A stretch of DNA of 52,115 nt, taken from an uncultured Pseudomonadota bacterium (GTDB lineage Bacteria; Pseudomonadota; Alphaproteobacteria; Rs-D84). Of this stretch, positions 52,061 to 52,115 are shown one piece after another. The position numbers and the translations under genes are program-made. Every line of letters starts with the position of its first letter. Position 1 is the stretch's first letter. The notes beneath the pieces were generated by a model. That model saw nothing but the letters and a program-made list of their open reading frames with translations, searched no databases and was not told the DNA's origin. The stretch is from contig CACZUD010000005.1 in assembly GCA_902784345.1 (NCBI GenBank), positions 1 to 52,115 on the forward strand. The letters are read 5' to 3'.

Positions 52061-52115
52061 AAAGTTCTCCTCCTGTGGAGGAGTACCCGCAGGGGGAGGT
52101 GGTCTTTAAAAGGAT
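51683..52115 (+). repeat. Inverted copy of the window's left end
   Basis: Coding sequence for the shared Cys-rich/C-terminal module plus the CTCC-rich repeat is the reverse complement, with few changes, of 1 to about 433. The last 57 bases match exactly. Confidence 0.9.

Overview
The window is an A+T-rich Gram-negative bacterial segment. BamA, LpxI, RseP, BepA, several lipoproteins and many predicted secreted proteins imply an outer membrane. An LpxI-type lipid A pyrophosphatase, two VirB8-like proteins in one operon, a candidate anti-Shine-Dalgarno ('cuckoo'-type) sRNA and the general gene content point to an Alphaproteobacterium. I suspect an uncultured gut-type lineage (RF32/'Enterousia'-like), but that is inference only. 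tRNA-His keeps the G-1:C73 pair, which argues against the Rhizobiales/Rhodobacterales/Caulobacterales group that lost it.

Layout. 1-2.2 kb: two secreted surface proteins on the minus strand and repeat-rich spacer DNA. 2.2-13.1 kb: housekeeping genes (gapA, miaA, priA, a VirB11-type ATPase, two lipoproteins, lpxI, an RlmD-like RNA methyltransferase), a candidate sRNA at 11.4-11.5 kb, an HTH protein, and a winged-helix gene overlapping birA. 13.1-25.9 kb: a compact set of podovirus (T7-like) virion genes: cell-wall hydrolase, small membrane protein, scaffold, capsid, decoration-like protein, tail tubular A and B, tail-fibre N-domain, terminase and portal. No integrase, polymerase or lysogeny module is visible. 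The large terminase gene is cut into an ATPase half and a nuclease half by an oppositely oriented 3.3 kb block carrying dnaB, a double-HTH regulator and a gene of unknown function. 25.9-28.6 kb: a minus-strand operon with a VirB7-like lipoprotein, two VirB8-like proteins, an exported protein and yraN. 28.6-34.0 kb: the frr-uppS-cdsA-rseP-bamA envelope operon. 34.1-34.6 kb: tRNA-Ala and tRNA-His followed by scrambled copies of the tRNA-His 3' end and a short inverted-repeat element. 34.6-48.6 kb: more host genes (YjbR, alpha/beta hydrolase, SIMPL, ligA, class A PBP, GNAT, YbhN-type membrane protein, RNase E/G, a 46-aa lipoprotein, bepA, recG). 48.7-52.1 kb: a giant leucine-rich-repeat surface protein behind a leader carrying a mini-ORF, a hairpin and a terminator.

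The two ends of the window are inverted copies of each other over roughly 430 bp: the same C-terminal surface-protein module plus the same downstream repeat. The sequence therefore probably stops at a multi-copy repeat, and surface-protein C-termini are probably exchanged within the genome.

Most promising signals: the dnaB-split terminase inside a minimal virion gene cluster; the anti-SD sRNA; and a recurrent promoter layout (-35, 17 bp, -10, then exactly 6-7 bp to the ATG) at miaA, priA, lpxI, ligA, the VirB11-like gene and the winged-helix/birA pair, predicting many leaderless mRNAs.
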